NCBI GenBank assembly: GCA_963920705.1
Contig: OY987232.1
Span: forward strand, 10,815,318-10,879,317
Source: Odiellus spinosus
Lineage: Eukaryota > Arthropoda > Arachnida > Opiliones > Phalangiidae
Direction: 5' to 3'
Length of the DNA: 64,000 nt
Shown here piece after piece: positions 55,151 to 64,000 of this stretch. The stretch's first letter is position 1. Each line of letters opens with the position of its first letter. A program made the position numbers and the translations under genes. The notes under the pieces were generated by a model. The model saw nothing but the letters and a program-made list of their open reading frames with translations, was not told the DNA's origin and made no database searches.

Positions 55151-55429
55151 TTTTTAACTTTTTACCACTAACCTTTTCTATATACTTTTTGCCGCGCCTT
55201 ATGAAGGGGGCTACCATTTTGTCCGTTCCGCTTAGTTCCGTCCCCCCCTCACCCGCCATTTTTCTCACAAAGAGGTGATTTTTTTTAAGTAGGCATTAGT
55301 AGAGCCACTATGGCGGAAAGATCCTACGATGGAGATATTTCATACTGGTCTGTCGCGCGACTCCCTCACTCCCCTAGAAGCCTCTATATAGTTGCCGAAA
55401 CTCCATCTATAGTACTTTTAACCCTAACA

Positions 55430-55520
55430 GAGGTTGCTTCGCACCTTTAAAATGACTCTTTATCTAACTGGAGTCAAACCCGTGAAGGGACACAAATTAT
55501 ATGTTAGAGAAAGAGCAATT
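55430..55520. mobile_element. Fragment of TACAAAACG long-TIR family
   Basis: GTTGCTTCGCACCTTTAAAA followed by CAAACCCGTGAAGGGACA corresponds to the inner part of the terminal repeat seen at 62601 and 18031. No matching second end seen. Confidence 0.55.
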
Positions 55521-55549
55521 TAATATCTTTAAAATTATAGTTAGTAGAT

Positions 55550-55850
55550 TTAGTCCACTACTCCAAAAATTTTATTATTATTAAATATTTTCCAAAAAAT
55601 GGATAAAGACAGCTATAGGAAAAAATATTTATATTAAATTTATTGTTAAATTTCTAAATTAAATTAAATAACAAGAGCGTTTGCAATATATTTAAATATA
55701 TATATCCATTAAAGGAACTCCATCTTTAGCTAATTAGTAATACTGAAATAATAAAAAAACATCAATAAGAGAGGAACGTTTCCTAAGTCGTCTTTATCCG
55801 TTTTTTGGAAAATATTTAATAATAATAAATCTTTGGAGTAGTATACACAA
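55550..55850. mobile_element. About 300-bp inverted-repeat element
   Basis: CCACTACTCCAAAAATTTTA...CCAAAAAATGGATAAAGAC at the left is mirrored by GTCTTTATCCGTTTTTTGGA...CTTTGGAGTAG at the right (about 58-bp arms). No coding. Confidence 0.75.
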
Positions 55851-55859
55851 TACACTGTG

Positions 55860-56120
55860 TACATTAATGAATAGTGCCTACCTCGTCGGAAAACGCTTCC
55901 CGAGTGCAGGATTACCAAACAATATTTCGTTTAAGATCGCGATCTACAATTTAAGGCGCCGCAAAAAAGTCTATGCATTCACAGTTTTATGTCGAGGTTT
56001 CAAAATATGCCATTTTTTATCACCTTCAGAAATGTTTCGTGAAATTTCAAAATTAATACGCCGTGCTCATCTTGTTAAACGTCCCGCAACTAAAACAAGC
56101 ACCATATGGGAGAAAATCTA
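55860..56120. other. Short region, no gene supported
   Basis: An 88-codon plus-strand frame (55867-56133) has no recognisable features and runs into the next inverted repeat. Not called as a gene. Confidence 0.35.
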
Positions 56121-56305
56121 CTGCACTGTTTGAAAATGGTGGCTTTTTCGACAACAAAATTGTATTGTAAGTGGAACACTTCTACAGGCGCTCATAGAAA
56201 ATACAATACGAACACTAAACACTGAAAGCATCTGTAGAAGCGTTCTACTTACAATACTAGTATGTTGACGGAAAAGCCACCATTTTCTAACAGTGCAGTA
56301 GTTTT
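56121..56305. mobile_element. 185-bp foldback MITE
   Basis: CTACTGCACTGTTTGAAAAT and GGTGGCTTTTTCGACAACA at the left mirror ATTTTCTAACAGTGCAGTAG and its inner neighbour at the right, with arms of about 75 bp (GTATTGTAAGTGGAACACTT / GCGTTCTACTTACAATAC). Confidence 0.8.
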
Positions 56306-58140
56306 CCCCAATTATTTTCGAGCAATATATCAAAATTATAGGATAATTCTAAAAGTACTATTTTAGGACTTGATAATTTTCGTGGTATTTTAAAAAACCA
56401 GTATAAAAATCTTTAATAAGTACACATTCCCTGAACGATATGAAAATCGTGACAAGATTCATTTTCCATTTGATTGGAAGCTTTTCACACGCGAATACTT
56501 ACATTATATAAATATTAAAACTATCCAGTATCCAATTTTTGGAAATTTGAATAACCGAAACATTAGTACAATAATTAAACATAAATTCAGCCCATTTTTA
56601 GTAATATTACTAATGAAGGTTAGTGTATAATTTTACCATTTACAGTAAATACAAAACTTTTGCAGTGTTTAAAAGTTTTAAATCAAATGGAAAAGGAACC
56701 GTGTCACGCCAACGTGATAGTTACTTTCAAGGAAAGGTGGAAAAGTTGAAGTTTATTCTCGATTGTTAAAATATCACGAAAAGGGGTCTACGGCAACTGG
56801 TTGGGGGGAATTGGGCGTGTTAAAATTCGGGGTACCATATCTGAGAACGCCAGTTTGGTTAATGCGATAATTGGATGGGTGAACGACAGTTGGATAGATG
56901 CGATACTTGGATGGGTGACCTTTGGGTGGATGCGAAAATTGGGTAAACGACAGTTGGATAGATGCGGTGATTGTTAAGATGGCAAGTTGTTTTGTTTAAC
57001 CAAAAACGTCATCACCCCTGTCTTGCTCGACTGACTTAGATTCTTCCTCGATATTTTGAGTCGGGGGAGAGGGACGGAATTTAGACAGGCCACGGTTTGG
57101 CTATAATGTCTTCCCCTTCAACTATGGAATTTCTCCAAAGAATGGCGCTTCCGATGTCACTATTTACACGATAAATGCTGCCGCTAGAGTGTTTCGAATC
57201 CTGCAGAATCTGTTGGTACATTTACCCGGACCTTTGCTGATAGTATTAATTTATGAGGCATTGTTTTCTTTCATGGAATAAAGAGGTAGACGTTTTGCTA
57301 AAGTATTTGGCGGATACTCATTTTTTAATCTTTGATTAGATCGTGGCATATTTCATCTTGATTTCACCCTGCCTTTAAATTTATTCGACTGCTAAAGTAG
57401 CAATTAAACTTAATACAAAGCGGTCCAAATTAATCGTATGCCATATCGCGAAATATATCTGAAAGTATAAGTAGGTCTATATTATATTACTAATTATTCA
57501 GGAATAATAAAATGAATATATTATCTTTCATTCCTTGAATAATACAGTGATCGTTATTTCAAGTGGTTGTAATCTTAAATAAAGAGGGGCTTCGCGTCAT
57601 TTCACTCGTGTCATAAAGAAACTACGCATCTGAAAGTCGTAAATATTTGAACTGCTCGTTTCTATTTCGTTTATTCGCGAAGAGTGCCCAAATGAAGTAT
57701 TTTTAATAATAATATCAAAAAATGTATTTGTGAACAATCGTAGAGGATGCCTAGTGTCTAGAAACGACCTTATTAGCATCGACTTTCTGGAAACAAATCT
57801 AAAGGGAAGTAGCTTGAGAAACCAAAGGAAGTCTCGTTTCTATAAAAGATGGTTTATAAAAGCGAAAATTCATTTGGGTTGTTAATAGTCTGAGTTAAAC
57901 ATAATTACATCATCTTACGCTCATTCGAGGATTGGATTGTTCATAGGAGCAAGCCCCCTTAAACCTTTAGGTGGTTCATAACTGAGACTAGTTCTCGACG
58001 TTTGTTAATTTAATCTTAAATATTATGTTGATTTAAAATAGTTTCGTAATTTTAAACCTTTTCTTTAAAAACAATTATATCTAAAAAAAATCAAACCGTT
58101 TTCATTTCAAAATAATCGAAAATGATTATAATCTCTTAAT
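56306..58140. other. Intergenic; one degenerate minisatellite
   Basis: At 56830-56980 a GTTGGATAGATGCGATA...TTGGATGGGTGA motif repeats two to three times. Elsewhere I see no gene or element boundaries. Frames of 60 codons or fewer have no features. Confidence 0.45.
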
Positions 58141-58144
58141 GATG

Positions 58145-58173
<29 letters not shown>
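58145..58173. repeat. Poly-T tract
   Basis: An approximately 29-bp T run. The 93-codon minus-strand frame crossing it (poly-Lys) is an artefact. Confidence 0.8.
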
Positions 58174-58179
<6 letters not shown>

Positions 58180-58527
58180 GTCACCTTCATTTTCAAGTCA
58201 AAATGTCTGTTCAACAGAGAAAATATTTTTAAATAATTTTTATAGGGCAAAGGGCTGCAGAAGTCAAAATGTCTATTGAACAAGGAAAATATGTTTTCAA
58301 ATACGTTGTGAGTTAAAAGCGTTACAATGTTGACAAAAATAAGTAAAACCTTTATTATATGGGCTAAAGACTCAACTAGTAAATTCAATTTTTAACGAGT
58401 GTAAGGTCAAAAAACTTTAAACCTTATACTCCTTTAATCTGCGAATTATTTACTTTGAACATCAGAGTCAATAAAAAAGCTACTTTCAGAGAGGTTAATA
58501 TACTAGTTGAAGTGTCAGCATTATCCC

Positions 58528-58815
58528 TTTTAAGTTAGGCTATCACTGATTTATCATGAACTTAAATTGAGTAGGCATAATGTTTTTTAGAAAGATTGTT
58601 AATAAACGATTCAAAATATATACTATATATTATAAAAACAATTACAGACAGTGAAAATACATATTTTATAATCGCCATTTTCCCAAATTTCTAAAATTAC
58701 CCCACATGTCATCACATATATGATGACGTGGTTATTACAGAGCTTAGAGTTGACAGCTTTCTCGAAGCGTTTTTCGTAAAAGTACTTAATCCAGAAATTC
58801 CCTTGGGAGATGCAA
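58528..58815. mobile_element. Diverged relative of the AAAGTGAGGCTGTC element
   Basis: TTAAGTTAGGCTATCACTGA, AGAAAGATTGTTAATAAACG and TTTTATAATCGCCATTTT parallel 44995-45120 and 46660-46685 in order, without the foldback that separates these pieces in the other copy. The minus-strand frame encoding FWIKYFYEKRFEKA matches the fragment at 46650-46860. Confidence 0.5.
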
Positions 58816-58818
58816 CCT

Positions 58819-59255
58819 GGGTCATTCCACATCAATGGGCCTAATTTTTAATTTCAACCATAATTTTTCTACGGATATATAAGCGTAAGAAACTGATATA
58901 TACCAAGTTTCAGACTCCAAAAAAAAATGATTTCTCAAGTTATAATTTTTTTAATTTTTTTGAATAAATTTGGATTTTAAATTTTCAAATTGGGTTTTCT
59001 TTAATAACTTTAGAATTAATAGACTTAAGTGAATGAAAATTCATATGATAGACGCAAATGAGGTGCTGAATGCGAAATTTAAGCCAAAAACAATGAGAAA
59101 AAATTACAGAATGAGATAATTTTAATTTTTGGGGGTCCCATAGGGGCCTAATTTGAGACTTGAACACCACCTTCAAAAATTCTGAAAATTTAATATTTTT
59201 GGCCCAATAGACTATCTACTTCAAATTATAAATGGGATCAATGAGAAACAATTTT

Positions 59256-59289
<34 letters not shown>

Positions 59290-60007
59290 GATTTTTAAAA
59301 AATTAAAAACTGTTTTTCATATATATGATGTAGTTGAGGGTATAATACATGTATTATACCCTCAACTACATCATATATATGAAAAACAGTTTTTAATTTT
59401 TTGAAAATATTTTTTTTTGTACTTTAAAATTGTTTTTCATTGATCCCAAAATGATTTTCAAAAAATTAACTGTTTTTCATGTATATGATGTAGTTGAGGG
59501 TATAATACAATAATGTATTATATCCTCAACTACATCATATATATGAAAAACAGTTTTTAATTTTTTGAAAATCATTTTTTTTTTTTTTACTTTAAAATTG
59601 TTTCTCATTGATCCCATTTATAATTTGAAATAGATAGTCTATTGGGCCAAAAATATTAAATTTTCAGAATTTTTGAAGGTGGTGTTCAAGTCTCAAATTT
59701 GGCCCCTATGGGACCCCCAAAAATTAAAATTATCTCGTTCTGTAATTTTTTCTCAGTGTTTTTGGCTTAAATTTCGCATTCAGCACCTCATTTGCGTCTA
59801 TCATATGAATTTTCATTCATTTAAGTATATTAATTCTAAAGTTATTAAAGAAAACCCAATTTGAAAATTTACTTGAGAAATAATATTTTTTGGAGTCTGA
59901 AACTTGGTATATATCAGTTTCTTACGCTTATATATCCGTAGAAAAATAATGGTTGAAATTAAAAATTAGGCCCTTTTTCCATTAGTCGAATTGACATGGA
60001 ATGACCC
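58819..60007. mobile_element. Foldback family B, copy 2
   Basis: The ends GGGTCATTCCACATCAATGG and CATGGAATGACCC are inverted; the arms mirror through AATTTCAACCATAATTTTTC and TGGCCCAATAGACTATCTAC. The centre contains a perfect palindrome at 59301-59398 (49-bp arms around GGGTATAATACATGTATTAT) and a second imperfect copy at 59460-59585. The mirrored frames MKVVFKSQIRPLWDPQKLKL at both sides are by-products. Confidence 0.85.
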
Positions 60008-60671
60008 ACCTAACAACAAGTGATTTTTTATCGATTCCTTATTGTTTAAATAGGCCTAATCCACTAGTGAAAAAATTTACGAACAAATATTAAACTAGAA
60101 ATAATTTTAAAACTTACCCTGAAAATAGGCTTAGCTGGATCCTGATTTCCTCGCGTATAAGGTCTAGTCATCGAGAAATAACCCCCAGAAGGAGTCGTAA
60201 GGCAAGCAAAAGTCTCTATTGATTTTTTTTCCCCAAAATGGCCCCGTATAACGAGCGTAGCGCCACCGTTAAACGCCTCAAAGAAACGATAATTTTGGAC
60301 AAGATGTCAGCTACCATGTGTACAGTCGCGGACAAAAGTTTCGGGCCGTTTAGTTTCGGCCGCCATATTATTTGTATATATGCTAGCACGGTCAAGTAGA
60401 ACTTTTTTGAGAGCTCCAAGACTCTTGTATAATATTCTATCAAAATTAATATAATATTCATTCGTGAACGAAATTCGCGTGATAAAAAGTGGACCCCCGC
60501 GAAAATAACTTAATGAGAAATGACCAAATAATTTCGGGAATTATATCAATCGACGCAGCTTTTCACTCTGCAAGCTAATTTACAAACAAATTTGATATCG
60601 GTTAAGAATTGCGAGAGTAGTGGTCAAAATAGTGGCCAGAATATTCGTATTTTATAAGCCTAATTGATAAT
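60008..60671. other. MITE C half-copy, then unannotated sequence
   Basis: 60008-60145 resembles one half of MITE family C (CACCTAACAACAAGTGATTT, then CCTGAAAATAGGCTTAGCTG). The rest, including an 81-codon minus-strand frame at 60216-60461, has no recognisable feature. Confidence 0.45.
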
Positions 60672-62599
60672 AATAATTATTTGATGCAACCCAAGTTCAA
60701 AGCAAAGAAGAATTGCGATATAACAAGATGGTCATAAACGTGGAAAACTTTCGACTGATAGTTTGGCATATGGTTCATGCCTTTTTTACTGAATTATTAA
60801 CAGTTCTACTGTATTAGACTATCAACTGAAAACATTCACTTCACCATTTCCAAAACGATAGTATATGTAAACCCAGTAGACTAGAAGGCTTTTAACCAAC
60901 CGTTCACCTAATAGACCCGACAGCAGACTTTCTAGCCTTCTGTCTGGTCAATGAAAACTGCTATATCACTTTCTTGATTTTACGTTTTTCTGAATCTACG
61001 TAATCGAAAACCTAAGAAAAATATCAACTCTTATTTTTAAGCCTCTCCTAAATATGATAGAAAAGGTTTTAAAAATCGGACTTAGTTGTCTGCTACAAAA
61101 AAGCATGGAGCCCCTGTGTTTCAATTACCGAGGTAGGTATCCGACCAATAGGGGCCATTTAAACAACGTGACCCCAGAGAAACCATATATATCATATATA
61201 TAATCAGGCTAAATACCTTTGATAGCGAAATAACTGCTCGAAATTGTGTTTTCCTTTATTTAAAAAGCATTATTTCATCTAATAAAATATATTTAAGTCG
61301 CAACGCCCGCTTAAGCGTAGTAAAAATGTATAATCTCTTAAAATTGCTAAGCCTAAATCAAACCTAAAATGTAAATGAATTTCAAACTCACGCGCCATCT
61401 AGGAGGCTATGGTAATATAAACTATAATATAAACGAGCACGCGGGATTTCGCGAGAGCGCCTATTGGTTCGATACCTACCTCGCAAATTGAAACACAGCG
61501 GCTCCGTGCTTTTTTGTAGCAGGCAACTAAGTCCGATCTTTAAAACCTTTTTTATCATATTTAGGAAATGCTTAAAAATAAGAGTTGATATTTTTCTTAG
61601 GTTTTCGATAACGTAGATTCAGAAAAACGTAAAATCAAGAAAGTGATGTAGCAGTTTTCATTTACCCTTTAATGATGGTCTAAAGCTTAGTTTCCACTAG
61701 CGCGCGTAACGGCGCGTAAGTGCCTACGCGCGACAAAAAGCGTCAAATTTTGGCGCGTTGCGATACGATATGGCGCTTTACGCCCCGCGTATTCAAATTT
61801 CTAAATTTGACGCTGCGTAATTTTATCGCGAACTGTTTCGCTCGAAAGTAGAACCTTAATAACGTGTCAAAGCGAGTCCCGACACAAATATAATTTAATA
61901 TTATCTTCTAAAGTAAGTGTATTCCTAGTAATTAATTTAAATAAATTTTCAGTTTCACTCGCCATCCTTTATAAGATTCCAGTAGCTTTATCTAGAGGGC
62001 GATATAATCTGCTCGATATCAGTCCAGGTATTACCACCAATTTCCCGGCAAAATGTCCGAAAAGTTTGTATTCTAACCATATTTTCGCATAAAGATATTT
62101 TACTTACAAACCTAAAACGGCTCTAATCGTCGCCCTCGCGTATTTCTTGAGCCAAATAGACTATCTACTTCAAATTATAAATGGTTAGAAGTTTATTCGA
62201 TACTAAAAATTCTAATCCCAAAGTTATTACGTTCTAAATTAGTACCCAGACTTGCCAGAGAAAAAACTTTCGCGATAGTCCCTATGCCCATTTTTGTTTT
62301 CAAAATAGGCTTAGTGAAATACTTTCAGGCTTTTAAAATTTCCCGCCAAAATGACGCGTAAAAATAATTGTAGTGGAAATCGCTGTACGCGTCGCGTAAA
62401 AAGTTTACTACGTAAATTTAACGCTTTTTAACGCGCGTATACTTTTGCGCGCGCTAGTGGAAACCAAGCTTTAGACGTCGAATTTCGCCAATTCCCGCTA
62501 CTCGGTTTACATATACTATCGTTTTGGAAATGGTTTTCAGCATCTTGTTATAGCACAATTCTTCTTTGCTTTGAACTTGGGTTGCAACAAATAATTATT
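60672..62599. mobile_element. Large foldback (about 1.9 kb) with nested element
   Basis: The outer arms start AATAATTATTTGATGCAACC and mirror at 62581-62599. The inner arms (about 60950-61161 and 61449-61660) mirror closely through TTTTACGTTTTTCTGAATCT, TCGGACTTAGTTGYCTGC and CACAGCGGCTCC/GGAGCCCCTGTG. The right arm is interrupted by 61683-62471. A unique centre of about 290 bp lies between the arms. No coding. Confidence 0.78.
61683..62471. mobile_element. 789-bp TIR element with GCGCG-rich ends, nested
   Basis: The ends AAGCTTAGTTTCCACTAGCG and its inverse (CGCTAGTGGAAACCAAGCTT) are flanked by TA at 61681-61682 and 62472-62473, consistent with a Tc1/mariner-type insertion. Subterminal sequences are rich in ACGCGCG/GGCGCG. 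No transposase. Confidence 0.8.
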
Positions 62600-62600
62600 A

Positions 62601-63416
62601 TACAAAAACGTTGTTTTGCTTCGCACTTCAAAAAAGTGAATTTATAGGTAAGAATTTCAAACCCGTGAAGGGACAGAAATTATAAATTCACAGTGAAAGA
62701 AATATGAAAGTCACAGTCTAAGAAATCATAAAGCTATAATTATAATAATTAATATGAATAAAAAATTTACAAAAAATGACGTATAAATTCGGCCTATCGA
62801 AACTTTTAATTATGCAGAAATCATTCTGTTGTAGAATTCACTCTTGGTAAGGGTAACTAAAAGCCATCTATGCGTGGAAAGGTAGAATAGCATAATACCA
62901 AATAGTTCCTGCCCGCGTTTTTAAAATGTTTAGTTGTTAGGGTGGAGAATTATATTATCTTAAGAGGGGTTGCTGTTTAGATGAGACTTTTGATTTTTAA
63001 ACATGTTTCACCACGGGGAATACACTAACAAACCTTTACTCGCGTGTTATCGTCATCTGACAGCTACTAAAGTTTAGTTGACTCTTACTTTTTCCCTTCT
63101 CCTAGACTCTAGAGTGGTGAGATCGAATGGCGATGGTTGCAGTTTTCAGTTAGTAAAAGGAAACATTCGCCTCTTTATAAAGTTTCTAATCATTAAATCT
63201 ACATAAGTAAAAGTTTCGATAGGCCGAATTTATACGTCATTTTTTTGCAAATTTTTTATTCATATTAATTATTATAATTATAGCTTTATGATTTCTTAGA
63301 CTGTGACTTTCATATTTCTTTCACTGTGAATTTATAATTACTGTCCCTTCACGGTTTTGAAATTCTTACCTATAAATTCACTTTTTTGAAGTGCGAAGCA
63401 AAACAACGTTTTTGTA
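62601..63416. mobile_element. 816-bp element with roughly 200-bp TIRs (TACAAAACG family)
   Basis: The left end TACAAAAACGTTGTTTTGCT is matched by the inverted right end; the repeat extends inward for about 200 bp (through CCCGTGAAGGGACAG, TCACAGTCTAAGAAATCATA and TTCGGCCTATCGAAAC). TA flanks both ends. The interior (about 400 bp) is noncoding. Relative of 18031-20188. Confidence 0.88.
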
Positions 63417-64000
63417 TAATTTGTGTTTGCTTTTGGAAAAATTAAACACTAGTAAATCAATTAACCCATTTTATTTGGTGTTATGTAATTAAAATGATAA
63501 ATTTACAATTTTAAATTTAAATAATTTAATAAATATGATTATTACATATTGTACAAACTTTATAATTGTTGTTCTAAATTATGGAGCCCTATAACTGTGG
63601 TTTAATATTAACTATATACTATGGTGCACGCGACATCTCTTTCTAATCTCGATCGCAGCACGTTATTCGATCTTTTTATAAGTAATTTGAATCAGTTCTT
63701 GTTTAAGCCATATTCGAAAATATTCCCTCGAGCCACCGCAGAACGAACACGTCAATACTCTCAGCATAATACAATAGTTCTTAAATTTCAGTTCACACAG
63801 TTTAATTCAGAAGTGCTTTCGATTTAGATGAATATTGCGAGTTACGTATAAATAACACCGCTTAAGCCGTTGTTTTCATTTTGATGGCTTAATCCGTTTA
63901 ATTTTCACTTTTCACTTAGATTTAAAATGAAACCATTCAGTTAATTTGCCGCTTAATTTCCATAGGAAAACTTCAACTTTATTGAATAGTATAGTATTTT
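63417..64000. other. Window end, no gene supported
   Basis: A 68-codon plus-strand frame at 63621-63827 (MVHATSLSNLDRSTLFDLFI) shows no recognisable domain; it could be an exon piece but nothing supports it. Otherwise AT-rich. Confidence 0.35.

Noticed and set aside
58107-58388. 93-codon minus-strand frame with a poly-Lys run
   Set aside because: It crosses a homopolymer T tract and has no other feature.
58985-59864. Two near-identical frames MKVVFKSQI... on opposite strands
   Set aside because: They are the two mirrored arms of foldback B copy 2; no family resemblance and no splice or promoter context.

Overview
The window looks like nuclear DNA of a chelicerate, most probably a spider. 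The only convincing host genes encode small secreted cuticle proteins whose Rebers-Riddiford-type chitin-binding core ends in GFRAK..TNEPGT, a variant I associate with arachnid and horseshoe-crab cuticle proteins rather than insect ones. The rest is AT-rich, intron-bearing and dense in eukaryotic DNA transposons, foldback elements, a Helitron and minisatellites. There is no prokaryotic gene organisation.

Layout: 0.5-1.3 kb is a tandem array of 71-bp hairpin units. From 2.3 to 44.5 kb there are ten cuticle-protein loci (called CP1-CP10 here), all on the minus strand. All share one architecture: a TATA box, a four-codon first exon (MIAK or similar), an exon completing the signal peptide, and a last exon with the chitin-binding domain. 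CP1 is intact. CP2 is a pseudogene broken by an insertion and an internal rearrangement. CP3-CP5 are near-identical copies in 2.7-4.9 kb units (7.5-17.9 kb). A nested transposon region (18.0-21.8 kb) separates them from CP6-CP10, which encode one identical 132-aa protein in five tandem units of 4562, 4243, 5525, 5520 and 3121 bp (21822-44792).

Every unit of the second array also holds a plus-strand relic of a CP3-type gene. It keeps traces of promoter, intron 1 and both ends of the coding region but has lost its start codon and chitin-binding core. Unit-length differences are explained by a 1225-bp Helitron (units 3 and 4), a deletion between two copies of one MITE (unit 5), and smaller indels. 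Units 3 and 4 differ over about 4.26 kb essentially only in a T-run (39 versus 34), so the array is very young or still being homogenised.

From 45 to 64 kb I see no convincing host gene. This part holds a terminal-inverted-repeat element (44998-48442) with two elements nested in it: a 1.5-kb foldback and a TTAA-flanked Kolobok-like element carrying a THAP-domain exon. Beyond it lie a 1.38-kb element with perfect 38-bp inverted ends, a 14-bp minisatellite shared with 12.3-12.8 kb, a 1.1-kb array of 39-bp units, a second copy of the foldback family, a large foldback with a nested element (60.7-62.6 kb), and an 816-bp element with roughly 200-bp inverted ends.

Functionally, the cuticle genes would supply several copies of a structural exoskeleton protein, and tandem amplification is a plausible dosage mechanism. 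I found no sign of a novel enzymatic or defence system. The most interesting material is array evolution and the unusual foldback and satellite families. All coordinates and comparisons are by eye; no alignment or database search was run.
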